Assembly: GCA_002633005.1 (NCBI GenBank)
Contig: NMRA01000999.1
Span: 3,300 to 67,299 of the forward strand
Direction of reading: 5' to 3'
Length of the DNA: 64,000 nucleotides
From: Phoronis australis
Lineage: Eukaryota; Phoronida; Phoronidae
In this document: positions 1-13,400 of the stretch, piece after piece
Numbering within the stretch: the first letter of the stretch is position 1
Layout of the letters: every line of letters begins with the position of its first letter
Translations under genes and position numbers: made by a program
The notes under the pieces: generated by a model
What the model was told of the DNA's origin: nothing
Database searches by the model: none
The model's input: only the letters and a program-made list of their open reading frames with translations

Positions 1-240
1 GCAAAGCGCGACTGTATGTGCACAGGCGGCCCGAAATTTACGGGGCCGTGTGGACCTTCTTTTCGCAAAGTCTGTCGTTGCGCTAAAAAAAAAAAAAAAA
101 AAACAGGGACCGGACTCTACCTACTATCTGGGGTTTCAGTCCCCTTCTCATCTGCTACCGGTCCTAGTTAGTGACTGAACTCAGTATTTCCTCACGCTCT
201 ACGCTGTTGCTGTTGTTTCATTTTGCTTGCGCAGCCATGG

Positions 241-280
241 GGGGGGGGGAGGGGGGCGGACGCTTCCGCCCCCCCCCCCA
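241..280. repeat. G-tract/C-tract hairpin
   Basis: GGGGGGCGGA (251-260) and TCCGCCCCCC (265-274) form a 10-base stem with a four-base loop, extended by further G and C runs. It is also a potential quadruplex former. Confidence 0.7.
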
Positions 281-2380
281 AATTCGCCTATGCATTGCAC
301 TTGGAAACTGGTAGTTATGTAAAAACTCCTGTAAGTGAATTACTTTCCTTGTGGTGTGACATTGGAGGATGAGCTACATTTTGTGTTTGATTGTTCTCTT
401 TATAATTCACGGAGGTCTATTATATTTCATAATGTTTCACTTCACGTCCCAAATTTGCAGATTTCAGAAGATTAAATGCGTTAAAACTTCTGTTTCAATA
501 TAACACTAGGCAATTCGCCAAATATAATCAAGTCTGCTTTTGAACTTAGAAACCGACGCATTTATGGGAGGCCTACATCTGAGTTGTGTGGTTAAAGTGG
601 CTAATAAGTCCCGAACTAGGCTGGCTACATATTTTTCTTACGAATGTGATATATAACTGTTTGAATTCATTGCACTTGTTACTATAATAAATGAATACAA
701 ATAAAAATACGTACATACATGTACTTTTACCCTGGGTACTGGCAAATGTTTAAACTATTGCTACATGTATTCAGTAGGCACACTATGTGGCACTAAACTC
801 CTTGATAAAATATCGGCCAAATATTGCAAGTGGTTTAATGTCCTAGATAGGTGGTTAGAGACCATTGAAGAATCCAGACAAAGACGAGATTGATACCCGC
901 ATGTAAATGTGGGTGCAAAATATCTCTAATCCTCAGCCAGAGTGCAGCACGTGCGATATTAGGCAAGATTAATATCCTCAGGTAGCCTACGTAGTCAAAC
1001 AGGATAATACATCCGTTATATCAGTACGTTGTTCATGCTGGAATACTAGTCCAATTTTTGTTTTTTTAACTTCCTGCTCATTAGGAGCAATTTGAGGCTA
1101 ACTGTGTGATGGCAAGTAGTGTTAATTAAAAAAAAAAATTTTTTTACTGTCACGAAAATGGTTTAGGTAGGCAGGCAACTGCACATTAGAATTCCGAATC
1201 CGACGTTGCATGACTAAGATACGTGGCTTACTGAATAAGCACACATAGCCCTTATCTCTTTGCTCTAGAATGTCCAGTAATTTTTTTTATCTGCACTGGC
1301 TAAATTTTGTGTGTGCACGGCTTTTCCTAACGTAGAACCGAGACAGATCACCAGCTCATCTGAGCCGGCCAAATGTATACGTGCCAACTCTTTCTAAATA
1401 CTCTCTCGCAATTTCCGAAGCTCATGGACGTGCGACTAGTTCATTAAATATCGCGGTTATCTGCTTGACTTTTAAACCTGCATCCCATTTCCCGAATACA
1501 GTTAAAAGACGGAAATTTGTATGTGATTTATTTCGATCGTAATCCACCCTAACTGATCATTGCGCATGCGTGGTGGCGAACTGTGTGGTAACCCGACCTC
1601 GTCTCTTTCTACTCTTATACATATACTAACCTTGTCTTTCGAAAACTTTCCTCACTAGCCACAATTTGTTTCTTACAACCAGCTTTCCTCTCCAAGAAGA
1701 ACGAATGCTCGTGAGGACGGTGCCGTGCTCGTGTTTTGCAAAACAAACGTGTGCTCATAAGAAAATGACTCCTGGTTCGAAAATATGTGCGTTCTCGCTA
1801 GAAAGGCGTGATTGATGGTGCACAAGTGGGCGTCTTGAGATATGCATGATACTTGTTATTTGTAGCCAACAGAGGGCTGCGCAGGTCTTTTCTCAGAAAA
1901 TACCGTGACCCCCTACGTATAGCAGTGATTATGTAGTTTCATTGCCTAAAGTATTATTCCTTTTCTATGTATGTGACTCTTGATTTGAGCATGTTGTATG
2001 ATTCTTACTACTAATTGAAAACAAAACGTCTGACGTTGTTTATATGCGTAGTACATGTGAACTTAGACAAAATAGTGAAAATCAGCGTTTCCTTATAATT
2101 AACGTGTTGTGACAAAAATGACATCGATAGTTGCATATAATTTTGCCGACAATACTTTACTGCCTGCATATAATGTATTTGTTCCAATGTGTCTCTTTAT
2201 CACAGTTATTTACGTACAAATAGTACCGAGGTAGTTAGAACGGTCCTTATAAATAACCATAAGTGCCATCTGAGGAACCGGGCGTGGAGCTTCTCGCATT
2301 GACACGTGTACATACTGGGAGAAACAGTGGTCAACTGCGCATGTCTCCAAATAGACTCTGCTATATGTCTCGCCTATTAT

Positions 2381-2789
2381 CCTGGGCCCGGTCTCCAATC
2401 TTTTTACTCGAAATGGAACTCGAAATTAGGTTTGGCATTTTCTACTCTACTTTTGGGCGAACTCAAGATAAGTGTCTATTATTCTATGCTCGAGTACACA
2501 ATAACTTTCGTAGATGATTTATTGCCCTTAGTTCACAGTTTGTAAACCCAATGTTAAAGCAATAAGGTCGAGTTTGAACTCGAAATTTCGAGTTTTTACT
2601 CGAGTTTGTAGCACGAATGTAAGGGTCTTCAAGGGCAAACTTGAACTAGAAACTCCTATGCATAAACTATAATGTATTCGAGCACAGTCTGATACCCAAT
2701 TATCTTAAGTTCGCACAAAAGGAGCAGAGAAATTGCCAAAAATAGTTTCGAGTTCGTTTCGAGTACAAAGATTAGAGACCGGGCCCTGG
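2381..2789. mobile_element. about 409-bp long-inverted-repeat MITE, family A, copy 1
   Basis: The left end CCTGGGCCCGGTCTCCAATC and the reverse complement of the right end (CCAGGGCCCGGTCTCTAATC) match. The similarity extends inward for more than 100 bases (TACTCGAAA, AACTCGAAA, GCGAACT, AAGATAA). The element is thus mostly two arms around an interior rich in TCGAG. It has no coding capacity. A second copy lies at 42507-42894. Confidence 0.8.
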
Positions 2790-3590
2790 NGCAGCAGAGT
2801 GGGATCCGTAGGCTACAAAAGGCCCCTCCAAATCTGCGTCTGTTTACATGTAGATTTTGTTCCTTCCTCTTCCTTATGCACGTTCCACCCATTTCCAGTT
2901 TCAGAAACATTTTCCCTAGAACTTCTTGATCTGAAATTTGAGTCATTCTTGCCGTTACGTGGCAGGCCAGCTGTCGATCGGTCTACTCGATGCCTAATTA
3001 CGGAGGAACCTTTGCGAACATGTCTCCGTGGATAACGTCTGGCCGGGTGCAATTATTGCCATGCTTATTTTAAGCAAGAAAACAAAAGCGATGGCCTTGT
3101 TCAAACGTTAACGTCTGTCTACGACCATGTCACAATTTTACAGTGACAACAGGCCCAAGGCCCCTCTGTGAGCAAGCGCCCATCGCACGCCAACAGGTCT
3201 TGTAACTAAGCAACCAAGACTTTAAATAACTCCACAACATTCCTTTAATATTCTGCTGATGTTGATTACGGCAAATTACTTGTAGGTCGTGCAATGCACG
3301 TGACTTCTCATCCTTTGGGACTTTAGGGGAAGGCGGTTAAATCAAAAGTTGAGCTTCGCATAAAGCGGTTAGACGTCAACTGTCATTAAAGTTGTGCTTT
3401 AAAGTCCTTTGCTGACTTTTCCTCATTCTGTCCTTGAGATGCTTCTTGCGATATTTCTTTTCTTCCTCCATTAGTTTTCTGAAACGACACAGGTCTTTGA
3501 AAAAGGTGGCTGGGATTTAAAGCACATACCACTTGATACGGCCGTGGTGTGTCACGGTTCCGTGCAAAATTCAATATTCGGTTGGTGGCC

Positions 3591-3641
3591 CGAGTAAGTG
3601 TACTTACCGAGTAAGTGTACTTACCGAGTAAGTGTACTTAC
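3591..3641. repeat. 17-bp tandem repeat, 3 perfect copies, each a palindrome
   Basis: CGAGTAAGTGTACTTAC is repeated three times without change. Inside each unit GTAAGT and ACTTAC are inverted around GT, so a splice-donor-like GTAAGT appears on both strands. Location: 3' intergenic side of the LRRC74-like gene. Confidence 0.95.
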
Positions 3642-4292
3642 TAGGTGCAGCAAACACGGCCAACATATGTTATTTAGCAAATATTTGCACCTTTTGTGTT
3701 TTCCTGAAGCTTTGCTACAATTGTTCTCTACTCTTTCCCATTTCGAAAAATAAAATGAGATATACAACCAAGTGCTGTTCCGCATACACGTGCATGGGGC
3801 GACATCTGGTGTAGCAAAGGGACTAAACCGAGAATCAATTACTGGTTTTTGACACTGGGTCTTGGCTTTCCATGTTTACAGACAACCTTTATTATTTGTC
3901 TTAACCTAGCTGACTCCTGGTATGTAGCCGGTTTCACTGAAAAGTCAAGCATTGCGATATTTTCAATTGTGTCAAAGGTTATAAGACCACAATAGGCCTA
4001 CGTCCACGGTGTCTTGTTCATGGCAACCGTACATCGAAAGTTTTGGTCGTTACCATATTTGTTCGTAATATTTTCATGATGGCAAACTATCCCTTACCAT
4101 ATGACGTCGTATGGAGGTCGCAAGATTTTGTCTACCTTGCCTTGACACCATGCGTGTCGCATGGTTATCACCTATGGGACACTACCATTGCTCTGCTTTG
4201 TTACGTCTTTGATGAATATAACAATACAAGTCGCATGTATATCGTATCTTGGGCGCCCATCAACCGGTTACCGATAAAAGCGTGTCGTTATC

Positions 4293-4298
4293 TTTATT
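4293..4298 (-). promoter_or_regulatory. candidate polyadenylation signal of the LRRC74-like gene
   Basis: AATAAA on the minus strand, about 105 bases beyond the stop codon of the LRRC74-like gene. It is the nearest canonical hexamer I noticed downstream. There is no transcript evidence. Confidence 0.4.
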
Positions 4299-4402
4299 AT
4301 AGTTTCCGCGCTGGACGATCAACAAAAATGAGGCTATTTGAGACTTCCAATGAACCATTTGCATAAAAATACTCTAGTAAGATTAGCTACAGGTGGACAC
4401 AA

Positions 4403-7400
4403 TCACCATGCATCTGAAAGACCCGGATGAACTTGTGGAGTATTTACGTACACAAGGTCTGGATTGCCCCGCCTGTTCTTTATCTTTTCAATTATTTGCT
4501 CCATAGCACCACCATTTAAAGGAATCTGGATGCTCTGAAATAAAAGTAGAATATAAAACATTTTTAACGATGACATCACATTTAAAGGAGAACAAGCTGA
4601 AGCAAGTGCATCTGAACACACCAGCATAACTTTGTCGAAGTCGAAATCTATGAAAATCCTAGAAGATATATAATTGGCTGTTTCTTTAAAAAAATTAGGA
4701 ATTGAAATTATACAATCATTGAACGGGTTCATTTGTTACAATGTATCTCGATGCCGTTGCGCTTACCATAATTCCGTCTTTGAACTGTTGAGGAGTTATG
4801 ACAAACTTCTCCCTATTACCCGTATCGTAGCGTTTGTAGAGATCCTGTATTCGCAATCCTTTCTTGTTCATGTGTTCAAAGAACACACCCAGCGGGTTCG
4901 TGGACATGGGGTTACCCTCTCCTTTCTTGGCACCCTTGTTAACTCGCATCACTGGCCCGTGGACTACTCGCAATGGACGGTAGGACCGACAGACCTCATT
5001 CAGCAGACTGACGAATTCCTCGTCGACAACAACGTCCTGGAACGAAACGATGTTGTCGAGAGATGGTTCGCACACAGGAAAACTACATGTATAAGATAAC
5101 GCACGCGCTGAAACGGTCAGGCAAGACTTGGCGTGAGTGATTCTAGGAAATAATCGCGTGGTCTATGAAAAATCTTAATTTATTTCGACGAAGAACGCTT
5201 GCATTGAAATAGTGGCATTCAAAGTTTCACAAATCACGGATCCAAAAGGAAGACCATACCCTATGCCTCTCAAGACTTTGTAGGAATAATGTTGTAACCG
5301 AAGGATGCTCTCTATACTTCCGTCTGTTGTGAGACTCCATGCAGCCAACAGCGCGTCTAGGCACTCATCGGGAGCACACGGGTGAATGCAACCGCACCTG
5401 TTGTCTGAACAATGACTACCAACTTACATGCATGTCCAACTCGGTTAGAGGTAGATTTGGAGACTCGACAATGGAGGTCAGCACTGCTGTAGCCACTTTT
5501 GTTGGGAAGGAATTTCTTGCCAACTGCAAAAGATTTCCTGGAATATCACTCATATGATTTCGAAATATTTCATTTTATTTCCTTCGCGTGTTCTCGAAAA
5601 TGACTGCTCCATGTTGAAATGCGACTGTTTCTTTATCAATGTGGATAGAAAACAAATATAAAACGAGGAAAATTTCGCATCAAAAGATGGTGGCAATCGG
5701 CAAAGGTTACATTGCAAATTAGATACTTTACTTCAAAAATAACTGTTCCTTATTCAAATTTGACATTTCTTTGCTTGGAAGGGAAGGGATGACATTTAGT
5801 TACTGCTCCAGGCCATGGTCGGCTTGACAATTACAATCCCACGGGTTAAGCTATCTTATAAAGCCCTGAGGACTCGAGTCATCATGAGATGTCGGGTCAT
5901 CATGAGATGTCGGGTCATCTCAAGCCAAGTAATATGTCAAACCTGATTAAGAAAAACTTTGGCTACAGTTTTATAACGGTTATGTTGCCTACGCTAAAAT
6001 AAGTTCTTTTGGCAGCAGGCTTGCTCGTTGCAGCCTTAAGTAATCGGTGTAATTTTTACAAACGTGACTCTAAAATGGTTTTATATTTTAGGTATCAGTG
6101 CGAACTGTCATCAAGTTTTTGTGATATTTCGTTAGCGTCTCAGCACGATCTAATCGTTTGGTTCTTTTAAAGTACTCGATCTCTGCGCAAAATGTCTACG
6201 CTGGCATAAAACTTTCATTCAAAACAATCTTCAGCGTTAAACCAGGAGCCGAGCGTTGCAGTAAAACGTACCTTTAACGATAGCAAACTCTCGTTCTTCA
6301 TCAAACCCTTGAGGAAGTGTTTTATTGCGTCAGTATTGAGTCTATTGCACGTTACGTCTAGATCCTTTAAAGTTCTGTTTACACGGAGCATCTTCGCCAG
6401 CGATTTTGCCCCTTCTACGCCAAAACCATTCCAAGCGACATCTAGAGTCCTCAGTCCATAATTTTCACTCAGCCCAAGGCAAAGCCCGACAGAACCCTTT
6501 CCACGAAGATGGTTCCAGGCTAAGCGTAATTCTATCAGTGTGCTGTTGCATTCTAAAATGATGAAAATTCAATAAAAAATCACAGGGTATTGAAAAAGAT
6601 GTTACCATACTATCAATGGCAGCATTGACGAGCCTTAGTCGAAATCATTCAAAGTTATCGACCATGAAGAAACACAATACGAGTCCTTCTTTTCAAAATT
6701 TATATTACGTCGATTATGTATTGTTCGTGTATATATAATATAATGATTACTTAGTGCGTTTCCTATGATGATGCCTCCAACTTCTCTAAACTCGTTGTGG
6801 CTGACATCTAATGACCTCAGGGACTTGTTAACCTGAAACAGCAACAACAGTCGTAGAAACCATTAAAATCTTCAGCATTTACATCTTACTTTAAGCAGGT
6901 TTTCCGTTTACAGTAACCATTCTACAAACTCGTACCAAACAACATAATTAGAGGAGTGTGCGAAATGAAAAAGAATGATATAGAACCTTGTCAACCGCTG
7001 AGAAAAACGCGGCTACATAAGAGAATGGTTTACTTGAAAATAATTGTTTTTGTTTTTCCAAATGAGTTTGTAAATAGTTACGTACGCCACCTCGTGACCA
7101 CCGGGCGCCGGAAGAGAAAGAACCAATAACAGAGCTTCAGGACAACGTTATAAAAAGAACGCGCAAAACGAGAATGGCTAAAACAAAAAATGACGTTTAT
7201 ACCAAATAGTCCACCGTTAAATAGACATCTAGACTAACCTAAAACAAATCTTCGGGGGGGTGGTCGTTTCTAATCCTCCCATGCATTTCATCTTGGTCAG
7301 CCCCAAATGAAGTTGGGCCGTTTGTAAATAAATTTTTTGCTAACATGTGCGTGGTTTAAACAAGATACCCTTGTCTTAAATCAGAATTTCGTGATTTAAA

Positions 7401-10400
7401 GTCTCGTTTATGAAAGGTAACTGAAAACTTTTAGTCAGAAAATTTTGACTTAAACCACCACTTATCATGTTTTCCGTGTAATCGTAAGCACATCAGTTAA
7501 GAAATAATTCATTATAGAATTATCTGAGTAACTAACTCTAAAATGCAAGGGTAAATTTTAAAGACCGTGAACTTTTGTAGAGGAACTATATATTTACTTT
7601 AAACAATAGTCATCGTATCTGGAAGGTAAGAGTTAAGTTCTTAAATCACTATCCATGAAACGGGCCATTGATCAGACTCGCAAAATCCGTTGTCGTTGCA
7701 GATATGCACAATTTAGCTTATTTGGTGGAAATAAACAGTCGGAAGAATTCACACACCGGGGCGTGTGCAAAATTATGCATATATATATTGTAGTACCACA
7801 AAGGAACATCGCTTACCAGTAACATAGACCTAATAAACTTGGAATCCGTGTCGCGAAGACCGTTATCTGAAATGACATCAGGACATGCCTATCAATAAAC
7901 GCACCATGACTAACTATATTTATTAAAGTATACTCAGGGGCGGATTCAGGACTTGGAGTAGGGGGAGGCAGGGAAGAGCATTAGCTAGGATTCTGCCCGT
8001 CAGACATTCGCATCCCCGAACTTCCAAATGGAATCTGGAAGAATTTTAGGGGGCTATGGACCCCTTGCACCCCTAAATCCGCCATTGATACACGAATTTT
8101 CTTTTAGATAATGTGTGTGATCGTGCGATTTTGCTGTACTTTCACATTTAGCTATGATTCTATATACTGGTATCACTCTGACTTACGTGACAAGTTCAGG
8201 CGATTGATTGTCGATGACGTAGATACTGCTCCACATATAGCTTCGGCACCGGAAGACCCTATCCCGTTCTCGGATAAGTTCTAGAAAAGAATCGGTCGTG
8301 TCAGTCGTTGAGGACATTGGCTGCAAAGTCTATAGAGGTGATATACGTGTTCTGTAACTGAATGACATCGTGTGTAAAAGCAATTGTTGTTGCAAACCGA
8401 TAGAAAATGTACCAAGAAATGACGTCTCATGAGACGGTAAGTTTCACTTACAGGTCACAAAAGTGATTAGCATTTGGCCGATTTCTAACTCAAGCTGAAA
8501 TTGGCATATATCTTGATCTTATTCGAGAAGTCGCTTTGAAGTGCATAAACAATTGCAAATACTGGGTCTTTAAATATTTTCTATTGGTGCACCAAATGAG
8601 CAGACGACAGTCACTGATGAGCAGACGACAGTCACTGATGAGCAGACGACAGTCACTGATGAGCAGACGACAGTCACTTACCAAGTGAGTCATGTAACTG
8701 TTAGCCTTCAACATGTCAGCTATCCAGCGGGCACCTTGAGGTTGCATCCAGTTGTCTGTCAAGTCCAGCGACATGACGTGTCTATTGTTCTGAAATTAAT
8801 GCAGAAAATTAATATCTTGAAAACGAAAAGGATCCAGTAATGTTAATGACTTTCTACCAAGCGCACACGCGCGAAAACATGAATAAATTTTAACTGGGAT
8901 TTCCCTGGCCCAAATTCTTAAGGCATAAAGATGGTCATAAGTTGCCAAACCTGTTATTTTCAAGCTTTCATTAGTCCCATTTGAAATAATAAATACAGAT
9001 GAATAACAAACTATGCATTTCCTGGCAAGTCATTAATCCACCCACACTAAATATATTCATCTCAATATATTTTAGCTAACACACATCAGTTCATTCGAAG
9101 GTTATTCCGTAGCGATGCTCTTTAGAAAGGTTATCTTTTTGTACTAATGTAAATAAACAAGAATTTCAAACCAAATTTTAAAACATTTAATTTACAATCC
9201 TATTGCTTCATTTCAGACGGTAAACCAGCAATTCTGACCGCGCTGTTGAATTACGAAAAACCGGAGAAAAGTAAATAGTCGAATACAAATACAAAAAGCC
9301 TATCATTTGAAAAATGTTCCTTATATGTTCCATTGAAGGAATTTTCTATTTTCTAAAATGTTTCTCTCAGGGTAGTTATTTAAGCATCCATTTTGTTTAT
9401 CAACTAAACTCACCACTAAAGCCACAGCTAGCGATCGTACTCCTTTTTCTCCTAAACAGTAACGCCTCAGTTCCAGCAAGGGATCGGAGAGACTTCGGGT
9501 GATGACGGAAACCGGAGGTATTCGAAGTCGGCGACACGCTTCTTCGTAGCACTTCGCGTAGAGTTTCTTTTCTGTAGGTATCATCGGAAAGATGGGGGCT
9601 TTGGTCACTGTTAAAAAAAACCCATTAAATGTGTTTCGTCAATCGTGTTTTCCATTCAGCTTCCATTGCCCAGTCTGTACATTTAATGCAGGTGAATGTT
9701 AATGCTTGCTTTAGTGTATGAATTTAGGCTTAGAGCAAACCCTTGAATAAGATTCAAATGTCCAAACTAACTGAAACTTGGGCATAAAGTTTCTACCAGG
9801 TTGCACGGACCAACGCGTAGCGCAACATTTTGAACATCAGATTCCAAACGTGTGCTAAATAACGTTGGTCACTATTTGCATATTTCTGCTTCCAGTCAAC
9901 CCTACTCGTATTCCTCTGAGATGGGTCGGTCAGCAAACATCTTGTTTATATCTTGAATTTGTAATGGTGGACACAGACTGAAGTAGGAAAATCTTTTACA
10001 AGCGATTTTCTTCGATACGTTTGATGCTTTCATTCAGTAAATTAAGTCAACTGCAACTTTGTCAAAAACACTGTGTTGTGTGTCCATGTTCCTTATTCTA
10101 ACGCGTGTGCATTACATGTACTTTTTAGGTCTATTTTCTATCGCCAGGTCTCGGCAGTTACAAAGGGTGATATGATATTTTCATCTGTTTTCTTTATCAT
10201 TGTCATTATCATTGTCATTGACATTGCTGATTTAGTTGTTATGGTCATTGCCGTTACTATGGTTACAATTCTAATGAATTGTCTTATCGTGGACGTAGTA
10301 GCTCTCGTGGCACTAAGAAAAACATTGCCACACTTTCACTAGCACCAAACGTCATACATTTTCCATGCTATGACGTTTGGTCCTCACCAAACGCACGTAT

Positions 10401-13400
10401 TGAATGCCAATTGAGCACACCTGCGCTTCGCGCATCTACGGTTGATTTAGTTTTAACTTTCATGTAATGTATTGGGTTAAACTATCATTGATAGATGTAA
10501 ACATGCCGGTACACGAGAGGTTATTTGTGTTGTTTTCATAAGACACATCCTATCACAACGCAGGAGATTATAAGCGAATAATAACGCTGTGCACATGTTG
10601 TCTTTTGATCTGTTTGCTATGCAAGGAAGGGTTTATCTATAGGGAACTTAGCAATACACCTGGCTCATTTGGTCTTTTGTGTGCTGACTTGATGCGTTAG
10701 AATGTGTTCACATATTTCAATTGAAGCCGTGAATCAAATGCTTTTGATAAACCTATCTAAAATGATCACCGCTGGCCTGTTCGTGTGGAAGCGTTTACGT
10801 TCACAGGTGTGTGTTTTATTTAAAAACTTTTTCCCAGCACGTCGGGATTTGGAAATTACCACTAAGGTGCCGAAAAGAACAGGTGAATTTAATCATTTAG
10901 GACGGAAACAATAAAGCCAGTCTAAAGGCTCAAAATAAAGTTTAAGCAACTATTCCACGCTTGCTCGGCAAATCACGCGAGAATTTTCTATTTAGATCGG
11001 ACCTCTGTGTGACAATATTAAACAACGGAGCTTTGTGGGAATATAACACGCCTCTGATAAAAAGATTATCGAAAGATTATATCAAATCTAAGCTCTTTAC
11101 AAAAGGCATGAGAGGTGCTCTTCGCATTTGCCCAAAGTGTTTTCTTTGTTTGTTCTTCGAGGTGCAAACGAAGTCAAAGCAAATACAAGTCGACGCGAAC
11201 TACCTCCTCAAAGTAGCGGCTCACTCTTGTGACTAATCAATCACGTTTCTCTAATCCTCTGATAAGGTAAACACATTGTCCATGTGTACAAAGGATTTGC
11301 ATACAGGTATGAAACAGTGGGATAGTGAGCAAGGAATCAATTCCGTCGTCTTCTCTATATTTTGCTGATAAGTACGCCATCATCTTAAGAACCGTAGCAA
11401 TGCAACGCCGTACTAAAAGCTAACATGCGTAATATTAACCGTTTAAGAGAGATAAATTTTCCAACTGGCTCCCTAAAATGAAATAATGCCATGTAACCCT
11501 TATTTAACCCTAAACAATCTGGATTGAGTTTGATAACTCTTTACAAATTATTTTCAACAATGACCTGCAAGCGTGCCTAACGGCCGGGCCAGGGGAGTTA
11601 CCCGATACCTATATGGGGAAATGCAACTTACCAAAAGCCAGGTGACCTCTCTTATGAAATAGTGGGATTTTTAGCGTTTTCAGTTGAATACTAAATACTT
11701 TGTCATTCAGGCGATATACAAATGGTGGGAGAACATGGATTGGCAGAAAGAAAAATAATCGCCGTTTATCTCGCTGAAAAGGAAAATCGAATCAAAGCTT
11801 TTACTCTCAAATATTGATTTCACAATATTCCATACCGGTATAATACATTATTTCCTGGAACAGGAGCTTCTAAACCATCAGCGACTAAAGAAAACGCCTT
11901 CAGGTTTTGTTGGGGTGGTCGAACCCTAGAATTGTGGAATCGAAATTGGTGCAGGAGTTGCCGGCTCAGTTGAAAAAAAATCATGAACGGATGAACGTGG
12001 CAATAGTTTTAAACCCCGAAGCGCTTCAGTTTAAACGTTCATATTGCCAGCTAAACTGGGTGCGAAATACTGCTTTAACTAACGTTGTCCGTTGGCCACC
12101 ACCAGGGATGGTCAGAGAGATACTTCATCTTTCAACACACGTTATATTAATAGGCAACTTACCATCTCTGCTGATAGAATAATCCGCGAAAGTGAACTGT
12201 TTCGTTACTTCTCTTGCTAACGCCAAAATCTCGTTGTTATTGTTATTATCGTCATTGCTGTCCGTATTCTCGACGTTTTCATCGCTTTCACTGATCTTGT
12301 CGCCAGTAGGACTTAAGTCCTCGTCGTGATCATCCAGTTTCGGCAAGTAGAACCGTGACGTAGTGAGCGTCAGTGGGATCTTACTGTTAGATCTTCTTGT
12401 AGACATCAAGTGCGTCTGAAAATGATTTTATTATATAAACATGGGAATAAAGAAGAAAAAAACTCCCTAGAAACCTGTGTGTATTGAAACGACAAATTCC
12501 GACCCAAGTAGCGTTGATATTTGATGACTAAAAACCGCTTGCGAGAGATTGTCTGTGTGTTCAAATCTACTCCACTACAAACCCATAGAGATGAACAGAA
12601 TATCTCACTTATAATGCGTTCAAAAACACAACAGCCTCAAGAGTGGTAATCACGAGAAAAATGCAAGAGATGAAACCACTCGGGGCTCATAAATTCGTCT
12701 TGAAATCATGTAACCCGAGGCGTTGACTTTGATTTCTTGAAATGCATAGGCTAATACTAAAAAAATGTCACAATCCGGCAATATCAAATTCCGCCTTACG
12801 GTCTCTGCTGCTCGGCAACTTCGTTAGTCTAAAGACAACTGTCGGTACTTTGCCAACGGCACGTATGGGACCATTGCCCTGTCAGACAGGACAACAGGAC
12901 AACAGACACGTAATCAAACTTGCGTGAACCTACAGTATTACATTGCGAACTGACAGCTTTGACGCTTTGCAATTGTGCATCACATCAAAATTGCGTAAGC
13001 TACGCATACAAAGTGATGTTATTTTTGAAAGCACCCTCCGGATGAAGCAATATACGTAATAGTCATCTGGGGGGGGGGGGGGGGANGGGGGTAATCAATT
13101 AGTGAAAAAGAAGCCATGAACAATTATGGCCATTGCGGGCAGTGATTGAACATCGTTTCTTCGACACATCACTTAATGTGCTCATCCAAAACATCTAGCA
13201 TCATACAGCCGTTTGTGTCGACCAGTGAAGCACAACTCAGTTGTTTTATTTTAGCGCCAGACGGGGTTTTAACGACACATGTTAACATCGTCATAACAAA
13301 TAACCGTGACATTCGCTGAATCCTCAAGCAATGAAGTGTATCACATTATGTCTTTAAATCTCATTTTTAATTGGTAAACTGATATCAATCAGTTAATCCA

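Larger units (their letters stand above)
1..4292. other. intergenic DNA downstream of the LRRC74-like gene
   Basis: Holds a 19-base A run (85-103), the G/C hairpin, the family A element and the 17-bp repeat. I see no exon with supported protein similarity on either strand. The longer open frames here are low-complexity or cross repeats. Confidence 0.6.

Noticed and set aside
4674-5099. 141-codon plus-strand open frame
   Set aside because: It is the antisense shadow of LRRC74 exon 11.
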